Positions 61,538-64,000 of a DNA stretch of 64,000 nt are shown in pieces. Source of the DNA: Symbiodinium kawagutii (Eukaryota > Sar > Dinophyceae > Suessiales > Symbiodiniaceae); assembly GCA_009767595.1 (NCBI GenBank), contig VSDK01023569.1:17065-81064 (forward strand), in the 5' to 3' direction. Each line of letters opens with the position of its first letter. Position 1 is the stretch's first letter. A model generated the notes under the pieces. The model did not search any database. It had not been told where the DNA came from and saw only the letters and a list, made by a program, of their open reading frames with translations. The position numbers and the translations under genes were made by a program.

Positions 61538-64000
61538 ATGATGTTTGGTGAGACCCTTATCGAAGAGAGGCGGCATGGTTACGTCTTTCCCATTCCAGGA
61601 GGGGTCATTCGCTCGGAAAACACGCTGGAAAAGGGAGCATTGTCAGCTCTCAACAAACTAGCAGGTTCGAAATTCAATGATGCAAGTCAGCTATTTCATC
61701 GTCCCGCTACAGTTGTGCAACAATCTGCCATTGAGATGACTCGTGATGTAGTGGCAGAGGCGGGTCCTTGTCCTGACGATTTGAATGGATTGAGAGCCAT
61801 TCAGGACATGATGAAATCACACCCCGCGTATGGGGAGCCGAGCACCTTAGCACCTTTTTCTTCAGCGAAGTTGAAGATCCTTCAGAGTACATGCAGACCG
61901 AAGCCGTTGAAGCAACTAGTTCCCCCTTCAGTGCTCCCCCTGTTGAAACGATGGAAGACTCACATAGAGCTCAGTGCAAAGGAATGTAAGAAGAAGTTTG
62001 ATGATGATCCAACATGTTGTCCTGCAAAACCATACTGGGATCCAGTCCTTCGTCATAACAAGATTGAGCGTACCAAGCTGCTGGTAGGCCTTTGGAAGAT
62101 CGGTGTCATAGGGTTTCGAGCATCCGTGAAAGCACACATAGGATTGTTTTTCGTCAGAAAGAAAGATCCTGCCTTCATCCGTATGGTGGTGGACTGTCGC
62201 ATTTCCAATGCACACCACAAGCTTCCACCTGTCACCCGACTTGGTGGTGGGGCCAACTTTTGTGATTTTGATCTTTCACCTGACATGATGCAAGCCCACT
62301 TTGGTTCTTCGGACGAACACGTCGGTTTCGGATGTGAGATGGACGTGTCGGACTGCTTCTACCAATTTGGACTGCCAGAATGTGCTAAGTGGTTCGGAAT
62401 CAATGACCCCCGGTCAGTGGCTGAGTGGGCTGAAGCTGGAGTTAAGCTTAACAAGGTTTATGACGAAGATCTTGAACAATGGTGTGAAATCTCTGCCAAC
62501 ACCATGGTATACCCCGTCATAGAGGCAATGCCGATGGGGTGGACATGGGCATTGTTTTTCGCAAACGAAACCGTCAACTATATTGCTGGTTGTGCTTCGA
62601 TTCCTAGATCCCCTGAAGTTCGCGAGAAGCTTAGGGTGCCACAGCTTTGGCAGGCTGACACCATCACCTCGGTGTATGTTGATAACGTGGCCATCTTCGG
62701 AGCAAAGTACAGTGATGTTGTTGAGAAGATGGAAAAGGTAGACACTGCGTTCAAGAAAGTTGGTATCCCGGTCACCTGGACATATCCTGAACCAGTTGAT
62801 GTCATCGAAACAGTTGGGGTCATCGTCGATTTCAGGAACAGAGTGGTCAGGAACAAGCCCACTCGTTTGTGGAAAGTGTTTTTGGCCGGACGTGAGCTCT
62901 GCAAGCGAACCAGAGTGAGAGCTGATATTGTGGAAGTTTGGTTGGGCCATGCCACGTCAGCCTTTCGCCTTTGTCCATGTTTGCTCTCCGTGTTCAACTA
63001 TATCTATCGTTTTGTGATGCTCAACCGGGGCCGTCGTGTGGTGATGTGGCCTTCAGTTCGTGCAGAGATAATGCAAGCAACTGCCCTGGTTTGGTATGCT
63101 CGGTCGTCGCTAGGGGGGCACTACAATAGTGAAGTTGACATGGGGGACTCCTCGGGTTTCGGTTATGCTATGACATCCAAAGAGTGTTCACCAATGCTGA
63201 TCCATGAAGAGGCTGCCGTCAAAGAGAAATGGAGGTTCATCTCGCTCCCCGAAGATGTCAAGAGTGCAGTTGAGTTTCTCAACACCGAAGATGATGGGGA
63301 TCGTGATCATAGTGGTCTCCATGATGAGCACCTTCAGGCTTTTGTCAGATCTGGTGTAGGTCCGGATACAGAGTATGGTCAGTGGCTTCAACAGTCCTTG
63401 GAAGAAGGTTCCTGGTTGCGCACTAGTCCGATTCTTTCACAGTTCAGGGCGAAGCGTAGTCGAAGAATGGACATTGAAATTCCTGAGCTTATAAAACCTG
63501 TGTCCGGTAAGATCCTGGAACCTGATAGTTTCCGGCTTCTCTGGATGAGAAGATGGCGAAATCCTGCAGAAACCATCAACATCAAGGAGGCGAGAGTTGC
63601 CTTGTCGTCTCTCAAACGCATGGCGAGATCGAAGTCTGGAGTAGGATGTAGAAAGCTCACACTTTGTGATAACCTTAGTGCAGTTCTTGCTCTGGAGAAG
63701 GGCAGAAGCAGCAGTAGTAGTATGAACAGGATTTGCAAAACTGCAGCAGCTCTCCAAGTGGCTCTTCAGATTCGATGGTCTCTTCGCCATGTAGAAACCA
63801 AGAGAAATCAAGCAGATAAACCTTCAAGGGGGGAATGGATGAGACGTCCTCCTGAGTGTGCAGTCGCAAGCAGACCTTCACAGCATTGGTCCCGATGTCA
63901 GACAGATATGTTTCACAGCACTTCGAGCAGTTCAAAGAAAACACGATGTGACACACTGAAGCTTTCGGATTTGGTTCCTCCACCTGGTTTGGGTAAGCAT
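61538..64000 (+). CDS. Element 2 reverse transcriptase-RNase H, partial (821 codons, runs off the window)
   Basis: The frame is open from 61427, with two adjacent ATGs at 61538 and 61541, and has no stop to the window end. Numbering from 61538: RMVVDCRISNAHHKLPP near 215-235; motif A with D269 in MDVSDCFYQF; motif B MPMGWTWALFFAN from 331; active site YVDN with D382. The second position of the usual YxDD box is Asn383. RNase H follows with D534 or D537 (EVDMGDSSGFGYA), E684 (NIKEARVAL), D711 (LCDNLSAVLALEKGRSSS) and D760 (NQADKPSR). The gag stop and this ORF are about 200 bases apart, so it has its own start rather than a frameshift. Confidence 0.85.
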   Translation, partial: MMFGETLIEERRHGYVFPIPGGVIRSENTLEKGALSALNKLAGSKFNDASQLFHRPATVVQQSAIEMTRDVVAEAGPCPDDLNGLRAIQDMMKSHPAYGEPSTLAPFSSAKLKILQSTCRPKPLKQLVPPSVLPLLKRWKTHIELSAKECKKKFDDDPTCCPAKPYWDPVLRHNKIERTKLLVGLWKIGVIGFRASVKAHIGLFFVRKKDPAFIRMVVDCRISNAHHKLPPVTRLGGGANFCDFDLSPDMMQAHFGSSDEHVGFGCEMDVSDCFYQFGLPECAKWFGINDPRSVAEWAEAGVKLNKVYDEDLEQWCEISANTMVYPVIEAMPMGWTWALFFANETVNYIAGCASIPRSPEVREKLRVPQLWQADTITSVYVDNVAIFGAKYSDVVEKMEKVDTAFKKVGIPVTWTYPEPVDVIETVGVIVDFRNRVVRNKPTRLWKVFLAGRELCKRTRVRADIVEVWLGHATSAFRLCPCLLSVFNYIYRFVMLNRGRRVVMWPSVRAEIMQATALVWYARSSLGGHYNSEVDMGDSSGFGYAMTSKECSPMLIHEEAAVKEKWRFISLPEDVKSAVEFLNTEDDGDRDHSGLHDEHLQAFVRSGVGPDTEYGQWLQQSLEEGSWLRTSPILSQFRAKRSRRMDIEIPELIKPVSGKILEPDSFRLLWMRRWRNPAETINIKEARVALSSLKRMARSKSGVGCRKLTLCDNLSAVLALEKGRSSSSSMNRICKTAAALQVALQIRWSLRHVETKRNQADKPSRGEWMRRPPECAVASRPSQHWSRCQTDMFHSTSSSSKKTRCDTLKLSDLVPPPGLGKH

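Larger units (their letters stand above)
59677..64000 (+). mobile_element. Second DIRS-like retrotransposon (element 2), 3' part beyond the window
   Basis: Same order and direction as element 1: leader-like string, short membrane ORF, basic-tailed gag-like ORF, RT-RNase H. Protein identity between the two is low by eye, so they are different families of one group. The methyltransferase-recombinase part expected next would lie beyond the window end, so the DIRS assignment of this copy rests on the layout and RNase H type. All three ORFs are intact as far as seen. Confidence 0.65.

Noticed and set aside
1-64000. tRNA, rRNA, spliced-leader RNA or 5S genes
   Set aside because: I looked for cloverleaf-like blocks and for the full 22-base leader and saw none; a covariance-model scan would be decisive.

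Overview
The window reads as nuclear DNA of a dinoflagellate. The grounds are: (i) every gene I can support lies on the + strand; (ii) short exons of 50-140 bases float in long, repeat-filled introns; (iii) intron ends are often GC-AG or GA-AG, with the same two or three bases repeated at both exon edges; (iv) pentatricopeptide (PPR) motifs occur roughly one per exon; (v) retroelement genes have polypeptide signatures typical of these genomes; (vi) there is no operon, Shine-Dalgarno or rRNA/tRNA signal. The assignment is inference from sequence style, not from a marker gene.

Layout. 1-2.1 kb: a tandem repeat and an intact single-exon gene of unknown function with an internal duplication. 2.1-18.9 kb: mostly intron or intergenic DNA with microsatellites, minisatellites, small inverted-repeat elements, a 94-base satellite and a few exon-like islands. 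18.98-24.9 kb: a PPR gene in small exons whose predicted phases fit together. 26.3-27.2 kb: an intact intronless SPRY-domain gene. 28.7-33.1 kb: further exon-like islands. 33.45-40.85 kb: a nearly complete tyrosine-recombinase (DIRS-like) retrotransposon with four coding units: a membrane ORF, a gag-like ORF, reverse transcriptase-RNase H, and a methyltransferase-like domain fused to a tyrosine recombinase. 40.96-53.25 kb: a run of small exons ending in an OmpA-like domain, which assembles across GA-AG and GC-AG introns and ends at a stop codon. 55.4-58.8 kb: a small ORF and a second PPR exon cluster. 59.68 kb to the window end: the 5' two thirds of a second, divergent element of the same architecture. 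Its RT-RNase H frame is open for 821 codons and runs off the window.

How the parts relate. The first retroelement lies between exon-like segments at 33.0 and 40.96 kb in the same orientation, so it may sit inside a host intron. Both retroelements start with a short ORF carrying one membrane segment, placed 14-20 bases after a shared 12-base string that includes the last nine bases of the dinoflagellate spliced leader. The most interesting items are the four-gene retroelement with its NPGP motif between methyltransferase and recombinase, the frame breaks at two G-runs in its gag-like gene, and the unusual-intron OmpA-like and PPR genes. Exon boundaries are my manual reading and need transcript support.
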